Of a DNA stretch of 64,000 bases, positions 21,901 through 34,223 are shown piece by piece (the stretch's first letter is position 1; the number at the start of each line of letters is the position of its first letter). Below the pieces are notes generated by a model, which was not told the DNA's origin, made no database searches, and saw only the letters and a program-made list of their open reading frames with translations. The DNA lies in NCBI RefSeq assembly GCF_019059575.1, contig NW_024881679.1, forward strand, positions 372,001 through 436,000. The letters run 5' to 3'. This DNA is from Amphibalanus amphitrite. Lineage: Eukaryota; Arthropoda; Thecostraca; Balanomorpha; Balanidae. Made by a program: the position numbers and the translations under genes.

Positions 21901-22600
21901 TGCTTATTAGCAAGCTGCCCGTTGCTGTTGATTTCTAAGTCTACATTATTTTACTTGGTACCCTATCTGCTTATCTTGTCTATAGCCATTACCTCATATC
22001 TACCTGTCATTCTATTAATAGTGAAGGCTAAACCACAAATCGTAAATCAAACCCCAGTCGCCGGAACCCTGACAAAAAGCGCCACCATGTTTATCTTGAT
22101 AATTGCGCTTTTTGTGGTCCGGAAACACGGCACATTTGACGCCGGTGGTCTGCGGCACGCGTCGCCGTTTTTACCCGCATCGGCCGTGCAGGCAAACATT
22201 GGCAAACACCGCGCACCAATGGGCTGTCGCTGCTGAGAGGAGCGTGCGTGTGCGTGTGTGTGCGTGTGCCACGGCGCGTGAGGGACGAGCAGCGGCCGGC
22301 GGGCGGAGAATGTCGCCCGTTGAGACAGAGCACGGTGGTTGAAAAGAAGCAGAGAATATCGCCCTATGAGACAGGGCACGGCGGGTGAAAAGAATCAGTG
22401 GTCACGAGTACGACGGCCGGCCGGAGGGCTATGGAACCCGTGACAGCGTCTCACATCACCCCTCCCTGGGTGTCAGTGCCTTCTGACCGAGGCCGCTGCA
22501 GATCTCTGAGTGGCGGCAGCCGCGGTCTTGGCAGAGGTCCCCGTCTCAGCTGAACAAATCCTCCGGCATCCGGCGGCCGGTTTCCGGTCGTTCTGAGACC
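18920..22600. other. CpG-rich blocks in intron 2
   Basis: Two dense GC/CpG clusters (about 18.95-20.2 kb and 21.25-22.5 kb) lie between more AT-rich DNA. They contain runs of CCCCCG (19174-19219, 21668-21705) and a long C-run (19984-20000). Many long open frames on both strands arise from base composition. They could be regulatory or non-coding first exons, but no splice-supported gene model was found. Confidence 0.45.
19174..19219. repeat. (CCCCCG)n tandem repeat
   Basis: About seven to eight copies of a CCCCCG hexamer. The Gly/Ala- and Pro/Ala-rich frames across it are artefacts. Confidence 0.95.
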
Positions 22601-25212
22601 TTCGCGTGCATGTTGCTCGTGCTGGTATGGCAGGCCTACACGGTCTTCACAGCGGCCTACAGACTTCGTGGCGGCCCGGACTTCGTGACTCTCATGTCCC
22701 CTGCAGTAGCCGAGGCTCATGTTTGCCTCACAGAGTCCCACACGGAGCCGTCTTTACTGCCGCCGACTGCCTGCTGTTTATTTTCGCTGCACATTTCGGT
22801 TCTACTGAAATTGTTTTTCTATGGCTGGATGACGATATTGGCTTGCGATTTGTATGCGCTGGTATCGTTTTTCATTTAGCCATTAAGCTGGTTCAAAACA
22901 ATAAATCTAGTGTAAGACCGGTGTGTGCACTGACAAATTACGCTATTGAAAATAAAGCACAGTGCCGTGCGATCCGTGGCCCGCCTCGCTGTCAGTCCAT
23001 TCTACAGTCTGTGCTTCACCCGTTGTAGGGCTGCAGCCTCGCTGTGTGTCCTCTCGGACGTCCACTGTACCCGGTCACTTAGCGAGCCGTTCTGTGTCAC
23101 TTGCGGCGCAGTTGGTCGGCTGTCCGAGTCTGCTCGTGACAAGGTCAGATGAGATCACCGCCTGAAGAAGCAGACGGCTGCCGCCTGCTGCTGCTGCCTC
23201 CGTCCAGGCGGCAGCCCTGCCCGCCCGCCGCGGCGGCACGGCAGACCGCGCGCGGTCATACATTGGCCGATTGCCGAGTGGGTGTTCAGCGTTGCACTCG
23301 TAGGATAGGCTGGGCTGGTCACTGCGATCCGCCTGGTCTCAGCAGTGAGAAGTGACCAACGGCTTCGAGCTTTGTGGGCTGTAGGATGAACCTCCAAACT
23401 AAGGCTGTCATCCATTCACTTTTCACACATTGCGCTAGACCGTTCCTAAAGGCTTCATCTGTAGGTTCCGAGCTAACGACCGCCGTTTCCAAACCGAGGC
23501 CAGCGCTCCAGGGCCGTGCCAGCGACTGAATCAACAAGCTCACCCGTTTGGTTGGCCCGCCCGCGCTGGTAACCTAGGGTGGAGAAAATACGGCCAACTT
23601 CCGTTTACTGAGCAACGGCAGGTGTGCTTATTTTGAAAGGTCAACCAATGAAGAATAAGGCATGTGCCGGCCAGCGTTTGATTGTCCATTGAATAATTTG
23701 CTGGCAACAATGCTGAGCTACATTATGAATATGTATGCCTCTGCCTCGTAGTAGCAACAGAACGGTCACGCGGGCTTGAATGGCGTGGCTTTATCGCGTA
23801 AGTTTCACACCTGTTGTTATCTCACACTTTAGTACCATGGTTTTTACTCTTTTCTCATTGTTTTTGCTCCTTGTCGCTTTTTCAACTTGTCTGGCACGAG
23901 TTCCGTGAGAGACTATTGAAGTTGAATGGCCGACTTATCAAATACTACTTCATCGCATTCGACAATCGATCCCACAGTAGGTGTTTGCGGATCGTTCGAT
24001 GAAGACTCACTTCAAAAGGTGCATGAAGCGAAGCCGTCAGCAAAAATGCATAAATTACCGCCTGAGGAACCAGAAAACATTTATTCCATCAACTTGGTCC
24101 TCCGTGTTATGAACTCGGAGTCGCTTCAGCGTGACGGGGCTCTCAGTGCGTCTCTCGGCCTTCTATAAGCTGGTTTCCTGACAGGTCCGTGACAGACGGC
24201 TCGTGGCGGCGGCAGCTCGCTGCTGGCACAGTTGGCACGCGTCGTGCCGTGCCGGCCCTCTGACACGTGCCGCATCTACTAACATTGCGCTGGCCGCTGC
24301 TGAGACTCCCGCAACCGACCACAGGCTGGCCGGCCGGACAGCACGTGCCGAAACGCGCCGGGTGCTACATTGCGAAATGTAACCCAATGAGTGTGGCGGT
24401 GAAATATGCGCCTCAGCGGTAGCCAGTAATGCCAAGACGGCTCTGCTAGTAGAAAGGAGGCACAAAGAAATCAAAAGGGATTAGTAATTAGATACCAGAC
24501 AGTTGGGAACACAAACTCATAATCGAATGTACATTTATTTATCACCTCTTCTTGGAGGATATATTATCATTGTTCTGACAAGTAGCGTATGTCAGCCGCC
24601 AGGTTGGCCATATGCAACTCTATTGCAGACATTTGCAGAAAACATTCGTACTTAACGTCATGGTAAAGGAATCTGCCGGCCAATGTTACGAAATATTAGA
24701 CTGTTGATGATGGGCTGCTTCTGTTTATGCCTGGGAATCGTTGCCAGACAGGGGGCATTCTGACGCAGCAGCGGCGCTGGCGGTGATGGCACGGTGTATG
24801 GTGACGTGTCGATGAGATCAGAGTGGCCAGAACATCCGGTCTGTCCGCCTGGTCTGTGAAGCACCGCGGGAGATCACACTCTGACACGGAATATTGGTCA
24901 TATGTCGAGCAGTCAGCTGAATCCAGATTGAGGCGGTTACTACCGAAGCCTATCGAACTATAATCCTATCGAACTATCGAGTCGACTAACGAGGCAGTTC
25001 ACTTTATCTTTCTGAATGTTTCAATGAAATGTGGAATACTTACTGAATTCTAGACACTGACTAACTGCATGAATAGCTCAAGGTTAGGTGGATTTCATAC
25101 TTTTTCAGTTTGTGCTGAATGAAAGCACGCAGTCATGTGTGTCCCAACGTCCCATCGCGCCCTGTTCAGTGCCCATCCGGTGTCCAAACGGCCGAAGCGC
25201 ATGCATCGCTTA

Positions 25213-26405
25213 TTAACCCGCGCCCCACTGGGGTCTGTGTAAAACACGCCCTACTGGGGGGGGGGGGGGGCTATTCATAGCCCCCCCCTCCTAACTCCGA
25301 AACTACTGGACCGATCGTCAAAATTCAAACGGCGTCTGATAGCCCCGGAAAAACTGTCGAGCAAAACCTAATTTCATTGACCTCGAGGTCACCGATGACG
25401 TCACAGGTCAGGTCAAAGTAAAAATTATTAGCACTTTGGCTTGTTCACATTTCAATTTTGGGCTCTGGCCGCCGTCTAACAAGTCAGATCAGGCTCATTT
25501 TTGGATTCCACACTCGTGAACAGATGCTCTAGATACCTTGAGGGTACCAAACTTGTACTTTGATTTTCAGGTCAGGGTCAGGTCATCACAGGTCACGAAA
25601 ATATTATATCATGCATGGGTCGCGTGACACATGTTTTATGGTCCATTTAGTCCATAGATTTCGCATTTGATGTCGTCTGTGTCATTCGAGGTCATTTTGA
25701 GTCGAATTTAGCTTAGGTCAGGTCACTTTCAGGTCAAAAAAGGTCAAATTTTGAAGTTGAAATTTTTCAACAAAAAAGGTGTCTATTGGATGCAGTTTGA
25801 GCTCAGGAACACGATGGTGCCATTAATATTGGTGTACGATGCCAAATACGTACTGAAAAATTGATTTAAAAAATTAATAATTGTGAATTTTTTGCAATAA
25901 TGCGTATAACTTGGCCATTTTTGAAGATATTTTGCTAAAACTTGCTAGAGTTAGTCATAATCATGCGTTCTGTCACATATATTCCGGTTTTTTCGAAAAG
26001 TCAAAAACTTTTTGAAAAAAAATATAAAAATATAAATTTTGAATATTATTATGTAAAATTTTCGAAATTTTCAACATTTTGAAAATTTGAGATAGCAGTT
26101 TGATAGCGCGGTCAATCCTGAGTCCTTTCATGCAAAGAAATTGGATCTAGCTTAAAAACTGAGCTCTTGGGAGCGATTGCCGTGGTTCAATGTTTTGCGT
26201 CAAAATCGGACGAACATGACGTCACTCTGACGTCATTTCCGGCCGACCTATGGTAGCTACGAAGTTCAAATTTTGACACAAGGTGTCAAATTGATGCAGC
26301 CGAAGGTACTGAAAGTTTGGCGTCGATCTGTCAAGCGGTTTGGAAGTTATTGCAGAAAAACGGGAGGGGGGCTATAAATAGCCCCCCCAGTGGGGCGCGG
26401 GTTAA
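25213..26405. mobile_element. piggyBac-like TTAA MITE (B)
   Basis: Both ends begin TTAACCCGCGCCCCACTGG when read inward, and both lead to a G-run, a tip (GCTATTCATAGC left, GCTATTTATAGC right) and a C-run. The left end has a long spacer with a repeated CTACTGGGG motif. The interior has many AGGTCA half sites (for example around 25570-25600 and 25720-25745). 1193 bp, no transposase. Confidence 0.88.
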
Positions 26406-26598
26406 CTCACTGTCGTAAACTGATCAGTGCGACTAGCCCGCCGTGCTTCGGTGTATGGCGGTACAGTCTATATCACCAACCAGAGATACCGATATGCGTC
26501 CGAAACAGCCGATGACAGCGCGACCGGGCTGTAGCCGCTCAGGTGCACACAAAAAAAAATAATTACACTCTTCGGTTCTTCGGAGCCAAGTACTCCCA

Positions 26599-27802
26599 TT
26601 AACCCGCGCCCTGCTGGGGGGGGGGGGGTGTTTGAACACCCCCCCCCCTGTGGTTTTTCGCGAATATCTCAAAAACGGCGGCGCGGAGCGCCGCCGTTTT
26701 TGGTACACCTTATCATACATCAATTCTACACATGTTGTGAAAATTTCAGACCAAGGTCATTCAAGGTCAGGTCACCAGGTCACTCGAAGTGACCTCACCT
26801 CATAAAAAGTTTCAATGTCTGTCATAGCTACACCGAGTGACCGATCGCTTTGAAACTTTCAGCGATTGCTAAGAGCATTAGCATGTACAAAATGTACATC
26901 TCAGAATTTTGATATCGATGACCTAAGGTCAGGTCAATTTTGCGACCTCACCATTATAAGTCAATGGGAGAAAATTGAAATGCGCCTGTTTTGGACGAAA
27001 GACATTATAAACACTCCCAAACACTGAATTACAAGTGGTTTAGACACACTGAACATGAAAATGGTGTCTGTGACCCCTGTTTATGCCCTGAGGTCATCTT
27101 AGGTCACGAATGGTATCTAACAGTTTTTCGCAAATAACTTTTGATAGAGGCATGCTAGAGCGATGAAAACGCCTTAGATGTGTTCAGCTCGACGATACGG
27201 ATCGACTGATATGCAACATGACCCTTTCCGGTCAGGTCATGACCTTGACCTGAGGTCAAATTTTCAAGTTGACCTTTCAAGGTCAAATTATAGTTCGTTC
27301 GATGCGTCTTGACGAGAGGAACACGATGCCGGTAAAAGTAAGCTCGTACAATGCTTGGGTCAAAAGTTATTGCAGAAAAACTGTTTCCGAAAAAAATCGG
27401 CTATTTTTGCAGTTTTTGCCCCCTGCAGGCAAAACCGTTGACGTTAGGTCAAATCTGAGAAAATTACTCAGAAAGGGCGTTAATAGGGCTATCGAATGCG
27501 CTTTTCCGCGGCGCTGTAGCTCTATTAGTTCCCGAGTTATGCGTTGGCTTCTTGGAAATTTTCGACATTCGACCTGGAAATCGGCGAAAATTTGCCTTCA
27601 ATGACCTCTGGTGACCTGACCTTTGACCTGACCAAAAAATTGACCGAAGTGATTTCCTCATTATTTTTGACGCTCTTTCGAACGCCGCCTTCCGCGTATC
27701 GCTACGTGGCCCAGGAGCCGAGTTAGAAGGGGGGGTGTTCAAACACCCCCCCCCCCCCAGCAGGGCGTGGAAATCCAGGACCCCCAGCCGGGCGCGGGTT
27801 AA
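26599..27802. mobile_element. piggyBac-like TTAA MITE (C)
   Basis: The left end TTAACCCGCGCCCTGCTGG and the inverted right end TTAACCCGCGCCCGGCTGG both lead to a G-run, GTGTTTGAACAC and a C-run. The right end is the long-spacer end with a repeated CCCTGCTGGGG. The interior carries AGGTCA clusters (26755-26790, 27230-27290). 1204 bp; inserted into the left arm of the foldback element. Confidence 0.88.
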
Positions 27803-27811
27803 GATGCTTCC

Positions 27812-28900
27812 TTAACCCTCGCCGGCCGAGGGGGGGGGGGGGGCGCGGGTGCCGCCCCCCCATAGGGTTTTTTCGCGATAGCTCCGAACACGCTGGCGAT
27901 AGAGAGCTGAAACTTGGCATACCTGACCTTTGATCCAAGCCGGATCTTTTGACACCAACCGCATTTTTGGGTCAGGTCAGGTCACTGACCTATGACGTCA
28001 TAAGTGAACCTCTGCACGGTCTTCAGATGTCGCAACTTCGCAACGCCCTCACTGCCAGAGGAGATGTCACAGGGAAATGAAACTTGCAGGATCTAGTATC
28101 CATTATGAGTCCCACAACTTGTATATCTCGGATTTTTCCTAAATGTCATATGAGGTCAGGTCATTTTCGTGACCTCACCATTATAAGTCAATGGGGAAAA
28201 ATTCAAACTGCTATTCTGGCGCCGGGAACGATCTCCAACTATCTCAAGCACACAGAATCGTGATTTTATGCACTCCTTGCAAGGTTAGGTGCGTCACTTT
28301 TGCAATGTTGACCTTGCGTGACGTCATTTATGACGTCATCAAGGTCATATTAGTTTTTCGTCAATAACTCTTGATCAAATTGAGCTAGCGAGTCGGGAAA
28401 GCCACCAATGGACTCAGGAAGACCTGCCAAATCGAATGATATGCGACATTACCTCTTTCAACCAACTTCGTGACCTGGGGGTGTTGACCTGACCTTGACC
28501 TGAGGTCAACACCCCAAGTTGACCTGACCCGGACAAAAAGTATATCATTCGACGCGCCTGAGCGAGACGAACACGATGCTGCCAAAATCGGCGCTCTGCG
28601 GCCGTTTTTTTGCGTAGTTATTCACCAAAAACTGAACCGTACCTTGGGGCACTTGACCTGACCTCAGAGGTCACTGGTTGACCTAGGACATTAAAATCGG
28701 GTACCAATCTCTGCGTCTCGTAACTCGGGACGCTCGTTTTTTTCTGAGTGTGTCAAGTGTTGGTCAACACGTGACGCTCGTTTTTTCCGCGACGCGCTAG
28801 CTCCACCAGGGGCGAAACGGCGAGGGGGGGGGGGGTCGTACCCGCCCCCCCCCCTCGGCCGGCGCGTATGTAGAAAACCAATAGGTCCGGCGAGGGTTAA
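27812..28900. mobile_element. piggyBac-like TTAA MITE (D)
   Basis: The left end TTAACCCTCGCCGGCCGAGG and the inverted right end TTAACCCTCGCCGGACC both lead to G-run/C-run hairpins with GC-rich tips. The right is the long-spacer end. The interior has AGGTCA arrays and the inverted core TCGAATGATAT (28432) to ATATCATTCGA (28542). It also carries a GAGTGTGTCAAGTGTTGG stretch copied from or shared with the foldback arm. 1089 bp. Confidence 0.87.
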
Positions 28901-28915
28901 CTCACTCTTGCGCGC

Positions 28916-29200
28916 GTCACGTGTTGACCAACACTTGACACACTCAGAGTGTGGATGGAGCTGAAGAGCTCATAGAACACCCACTACGACACTCATAATA
29001 CCGTTATGAGAGTCGTGTGACACCCAATATTAGTGTCATTTTTGCACAAGCTTATCGGCTGTTTTTCTTGTGCAAAAATGACACTAATATTGGGTGTCGC
29101 ACGGCTCTCATAACGGTATTATGAGTGTCGTAGTGGGTGTTCAAATGAGCTGTTCAGCTCCATCCATACCTACTCTTTAAGAGTGTGTCGAGTGTAGGTC
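28916..29200. repeat. Central palindrome of the foldback element
   Basis: CACCCAATATTAGTGTCATT at about 29010 is mirrored by AATGACACTAATATTGGGTG at about 29080 around a 17-base loop near 29053-29069. The arms extend outward through CCCACTACGACACTCATAAT and its inverse. Confidence 0.88.
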
Positions 29201-29221
29201 AACACGTGACGCGCGCAAGAG

Positions 29222-29377
29222 CAGAGGCGGATCCAGCTCAGAGGTTTGGGGGGGGGCAAACCATAAAAATTTATCGATTCTTTCCATGCATCGTCCATAG
29301 GCGTAATGTTAAAATCATGCCGTTTGGGGGGGGGGCAAATGCCCATTTTGCCCCCCCCCCCCCTGGATCCGCCACTG
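29222..29377. mobile_element. hAT-like MITE
   Basis: The ends are CAGAGGCGGATCCAG and, inverted, CAGTGGCGGATCCAG. They are flanked by an exact 8-bp duplication CGCAAGAG (29214-29221 and 29378-29385). An 8-bp duplication and CAGNGGCGGATC ends are hallmarks of hAT elements. 156 bp, no transposase; inserted into the right arm of the foldback element. Confidence 0.9.
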
Positions 29378-32300
29378 CGCAAGAGTAAGTTAAGGAAGCA
29401 TCTTAATGGGAGTACTTGGCTCCGAAGAACCGAAGAGTGTAGGTAATTATTTTTTTTGTGTGTGGTTGACAAAAGATTTTTATAAGAGAGGACTTCTTAG
29501 TTCTTTCCAACTCTGCTCTCAGGATCAGTCCAGTCCATTAAGCTAAATCTACATCTTTTGGGCGATATCTCTGAAGATTTCTAAAGCAGCCAACATTCGT
29601 CTTATGGCGCTTGATATAAGAATAAGTCCAACTATTTTAGACATGTTTGCGTCCTCAAATCACCGCGGTTTTTCTCTTTCTCCTATACGCGGCACTGGTG
29701 CTCGGCCATGGGCAGCGCACCGTTTTTCCCCCACCTAGGACGCCGCCGACTAGCGTCAAGAACGTCCTGCTAGCGGCGCCTCATGCGCCCGGCAGCCGAC
29801 CGACCGCCCGTCGTTCAGTGGCGGGTCCTGGGGCTTTGGGGTCACGGGTTCATGACCCTATAGAGCCTTCAGAGTTTCAATAGACCCCAAAGCTGCAGCT
29901 AGGTGCTCTTGCCGCCAGTACTTGCGGTATTTGCGTTCAGCAACGTTTTGGCCGGAACTGCAATCGGCCATGAGTTGCCCCCAAAACGCACTGCCAGCTC
30001 CGCCCCTGGCCGTTGCTAGGTGGTTCACATGGGCGTCAGTGCCGCGCCAGGCCGGGCGGCGCTATCGTGCCATGATAGGGCCAACGCAGCCTCGCGGGTC
30101 GCTCCACCGCCGCCCGCGCCGGAGTCGGAGCCGGAGCCGGATTCGGCGCTGCCCGGAGTCGGCGGCTCGCCCTTGGACCTTGGTCGATCAGTGGCGGCGG
30201 CAGAGACAAGCGTGGCCGCTTCTGAGTACCGTCCTACAGCACCTGGTGCCAGTCATGTATAATATATGCTTTTTATAAGCGGTGTGTTACGGAATACTGA
30301 ACGGCCATGCGCGAGCTGTCATGAGCCCTCTCGCGGGACAAGCGCCCCTGATGACCGAGAACCGTGACCCCAGGACCCACAGTGTCTCGACCCGGTGGCG
30401 CCGGCCCGACCCACCCCGACACCGACCGTGCACCTATCGACTATAACTGCACCAGTCCAAGCGTTAACTCAGTGTGAAGAGTACCTACATAGGTGACGGG
30501 GAGCCCCCAAATTCCTTAGACAGGATCTCAAGTTCCGATAGGAGCACGTTTCTCCGGTATGACCGTTTGGACGGCTGTTTGATCTGCCTTCGGGACACTC
30601 CCGTCCCAATTGGATGACCTCAGTCGCTACCGCACACTGCAGTTGGTGATCGATTGAGTCTAATGTCATATATCCTCTCATTCCACTGTTTAAAATGGTG
30701 TCTATAGACGAAAGCCGGTGTCTATAGACGAAAACCGCCAAACCTGGCGCAACAAAAAGCAGATCAAAGGCACTGCCCTGAACCTCTCATGATGGCGGCG
30801 CCCTCAAGATGCCGGCGCGCACTTTTATCGGCTGATCCTCGGCCTTGCAGATTTGCCAGATTCTGAAGCGTTTGGCGCCCTCCAACCCATGGCTCCAACT
30901 GTTGATAGTGTGATACGGCGGCGTTGGCGTTCAACACTGTGCGCGCGGCGCGGTCCGGAGCCCTCGGCGACCGGCGTGCCCCCTTAGCGACCGCCGTCAG
31001 TTCGCTCGGTACACCTGCAAAGGTAATCGCTGACCAATCGCGGCCCGCCAGAGTGACGCCGTACCCGTCTGTCCGCGGCCGTCTGCCGACAGAACGGACT
31101 GCAGATAGATAATCGGTCGTTGACTCGGTGTGCGGTATCGCTGCACCTTTAGCGCCACCTTTTCAGGGCCAGCCAATGCCATGAAAAGATCAACAAGAGC
31201 CAACAATCGGCGACATTTGATGGTGGCTTATGGATAAACGGCCTAAACTGGGACCAGAGGTGCTACGATGTGTTGTATTTGTTGGCTTTAAATTAACCCA
31301 AACGTTTGACGATATATCTCTGATCGAATGCGACTGACTTAATCTAATTCATTTCTGGAAAGCTGTGCGGTACTGGGTACATCCTGCCCTACTCTAGGTG
31401 CTGGAGCGTCGCGCTTTTCGTTTGAATTGGCTCGTTTGTTTTGTCAGGCCCGCGGGCGGCCATTTGGCAGCAGTAGGTATACTTACTGGCTGGCTGACTC
31501 TTGGCCTGGCAGACGACGGTATACGAGGGCCTTTTTTATCGGGCGGCAAAAATTCGGCCTCTTGCTGTATACGCTAGCGTGGGCAGATTGTCTGGTGACA
31601 CCTATCGAAGCCGTTTTTACCGTAGTGACGAACAATTAGTAAGTTCAGATAGCAATGGCTGTGACGAAAGCTGCCCTACTTTTATCTGTACTTTTATCAA
31701 ATGCGAGTCGTGAAAGCATTACTTCTCTCAAAGGGGGTGACCCATGATGCCGACCGTATTGACCTTATTGCTCTTTCAATTCAGTTGTTGGCAGGGCACA
31801 ATGCAGTAAATAATTTTGATTACTCTCACCGCATTGCGGATTGCTGGTGTCCATGGGCTTTAGATAAGTGTCTATATATTGGTAGCTGAAATGCTATTTA
31901 AAATGTATAGGCAACAAAGCATAGGTATAGAAGGAGTCGATAAATGTCCGTGAGGTAGCCCTTGGCACGGTAGCTAAGAACACAAAGGAGGATAAAAACC
32001 AGCGTTGTTGGCAAAGCGAATGGAACAATGGAAAGTGGGTAGTGTGCTCAAAGTGCTTATGGCACGTTTAACTGACCACTTCGAATGTTTCAGTTTTAGT
32101 AGAATTTATTCTATACCGAAAAGTCGACACGTCGATAAAAAATCGATTAAAGAAGAAAGAGTAGGTACCTACTTTCTGTGTATAAGAATGTCACGCTCTC
32201 GGAGAGTGTCGGCCGTCGTCTGAGACATTGCGCCATTGATCGGGCCTCGTCAAAATAGTCATCTTCTCAGCACCGCGGATGCACGGGACCAGCTGACGTA

Positions 32301-33258
32301 CCACTTACCAGCGCACGTGATGTAGACAAGAGACGCTGACTTATCAGCACACGTGGGATGTGGTCACGGGATCACTTGACAAGCACCTAGAGTCTTGGGG
32401 AAGAGACCCGGACCCGTCCACCTATTATAGTATACTCGTATATGGCCTTACGTCCAGGCGACGTTCAGACTTCAGAGATGTGAGGGAGCCTCTGCTGCTG
32501 TCCCACCGTCGCCCGGGGTCCTAATCCGTCGTCCCGCTTTGCCTCGGGTTCGGACGGGGTCAGTGCCCTCGGGCTACTCAGGGTGGTTCCAATGCGCTGC
32601 TCCAGTAACGGGCTTGGGGTGGCCAACATTATGGATCCGCACGTTACACCTCCTTCCCAGCCACGCCTCTTGGTTCGACTCGGCCTCTTCAGCGCCGGCC
32701 TAAATCGCCGCCTCTACTGGCCGAAATCGTTATGCTTCCTGTTCATACGCCGCGCCGGTCGCCGCAAGCCTCGACCACCCATTTTACCTGATTTCCGATA
32801 AATGTTTAGAAGCTATGGCGCCGGGAAAGCTCGAGCTTTATGAGGTTAGCGATTGTAAATATTTTACGAGCTACTGTAAAACTAAAAAAAAAAAACGAGT
32901 TACAAAATGTCAATGGCCCTTGGTCAGTGTCCATGACAGCAGGTCATGGTCAGAAGCCAGTGGTCAGTAATTGCGCTCGGTTAGTGGCCGGCGATATTTG
33001 GTCAGAAGTTAGCAGTCAGTGGTCAGCAGTCAGAAGCCAATAGTCGATGGACGGCGGTCAGCAGCATTTGTCGGTTACGAGGCGTTTTCCGGCGGATGGG
33101 GGCGCCACCTCTCGTCTTGTTTATGTGAACTGCTGACAGCTCCAAGGCGATGTTTTATGAGACGAGCCAGATTGGGCCACGGCCGTCTGCGGTCGTGGTC
33201 GGCGCGGCCTGGTCGGACCAAGTTTTAGAGTCCACCGGGGACTACAGGCTGCGTGTCA

Positions 33259-33371
33259 GAGACCACCGAGACCACAGACCGAGTCACTGAGACCACCGCG
33301 GACCACAGACCGAGTCACTGAGACCGCCGCGGACCACAGACCGAGTCACCGAGACCACCGCTGACCACAGG
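33259..33371. repeat. About 31-bp tandem repeat
   Basis: Almost four copies of a unit with GAGACCACCG, GACCACAGACC and GAGTCACT, with small variations, in intron 2 of the plus gene. Confidence 0.9.
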
Positions 33372-33663
33372 CGGCGTCGCAGATACCGCAGAGATCTGCA
33401 GACCAAATTTTAGAGACTAAGGTGGATTGCCAACCTTATTACTGAATCAGCGCCTTGATCTCATATAAACCTATCATGGACCGGGGACTGCCGATCTAAT
33501 CTTACGTATTAAAAGGTAGTGTATGAAGGTCAAATGGGACCGTTCAACCAGCCAAGGTCATCATGACTGATAAATCCCATCGACCTGGGTGCTGCATTGA
33601 ACACGATCGCATGACCCACTGACTCAGCACGGTCCTGAAGTGGTGGTTGGCGAACCGAAAACG

Positions 33664-34223
33664 TGTGGTGCCGCGCAGCCCACCGGCACATTATTTAGTT
33701 GCGGCGTCTCCGCCCAAGTGCGCTATTGTTTTGTCGCGTGTGCGCAAATACTGTTTCCTTTTCAAGTACCTTCTGATCTCGTTTTTAGTATTATATTTAA
33801 ATCGTATTATCTTCGCTATTGTCTTAAGATTATATAATGTTACTTGCGTTCTAAAATAAGTTTATTGTGCTTTAATTGGCGTAATTATTTCGTTGTTTTC
33901 TGTAAGCCCGTTTCTATCTTTTATCTAAAATAGTTTGTGTTTCTGGCACTGTCGCTTCCGCTCCGTTGTTATTCCGGCTCTCGTTACACAGTTGTTTCAC
34001 ATCTCGATATATCTACGCTAAATATAGCTTTTCTACAGTGCACAGTGGCGTCTGACAGGCTGAGTATTCGCGCGAGCTTTCCTCACGTTTTTCCTTAATT
34101 TTTACCGCTGATCTCTCGTTATCTCGCTTACCTAAACATTGTCTTTCGTCCCACGTGTCATTTTGGCAGAACAATCATTTTCCTTCCAATCACAGAGCAC
34201 GTAGCCTTTACCTGACCACTTCA
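33664..34223 (+). repeat. 5' LTR of the Ty3/gypsy-type element
   Basis: 560 bp, starting TGTGGTGCCGCG and ending CTGACCACTTCA; matches 39059-39618. It should carry the promoter and polyadenylation signals of the element. Confidence 0.95.

Larger units (their letters stand above)
26546..29463. mobile_element. Foldback element with three nested insertions
   Basis: The left boundary region (ACACAAAAAAAAATAATTAC, then CTTCGGTTCTTCGGAGCC) is mirrored at 29403-29463. After removing TTAA elements C and D and the hAT MITE, the two arms are near-perfect inverses around a centre near 29045 (GCACAAG against CTTGTGC). The ancestral element was thus roughly 470 bp of palindrome. No coding capacity. Confidence 0.75.

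Noticed and set aside
21922-22236. Hydrophobic plus-strand frame (YLVPYLLILSIAI)
   Set aside because: AT-rich low-complexity sequence with no similarity I recognise and no splice or codon evidence.
29643-29883. Signal-peptide-like frame (AVFLFLLYAALVLG) in intron 2
   Set aside because: No ATG in frame, no fitting donor, and the phase does not join the 7S exon; the 12680/18656 pair fits exactly.
31655-31745. Signal-peptide-like frame starting MAVTKAALLLSVLL
   Set aside because: No convincing phase-0 donor; kept only as a weak alternative first exon for the alpha-2-type gene.
33259-33371. CRISPR-like regular repeats
   Set aside because: The 31-bp units are contiguous without spacers, in a eukaryotic intron.
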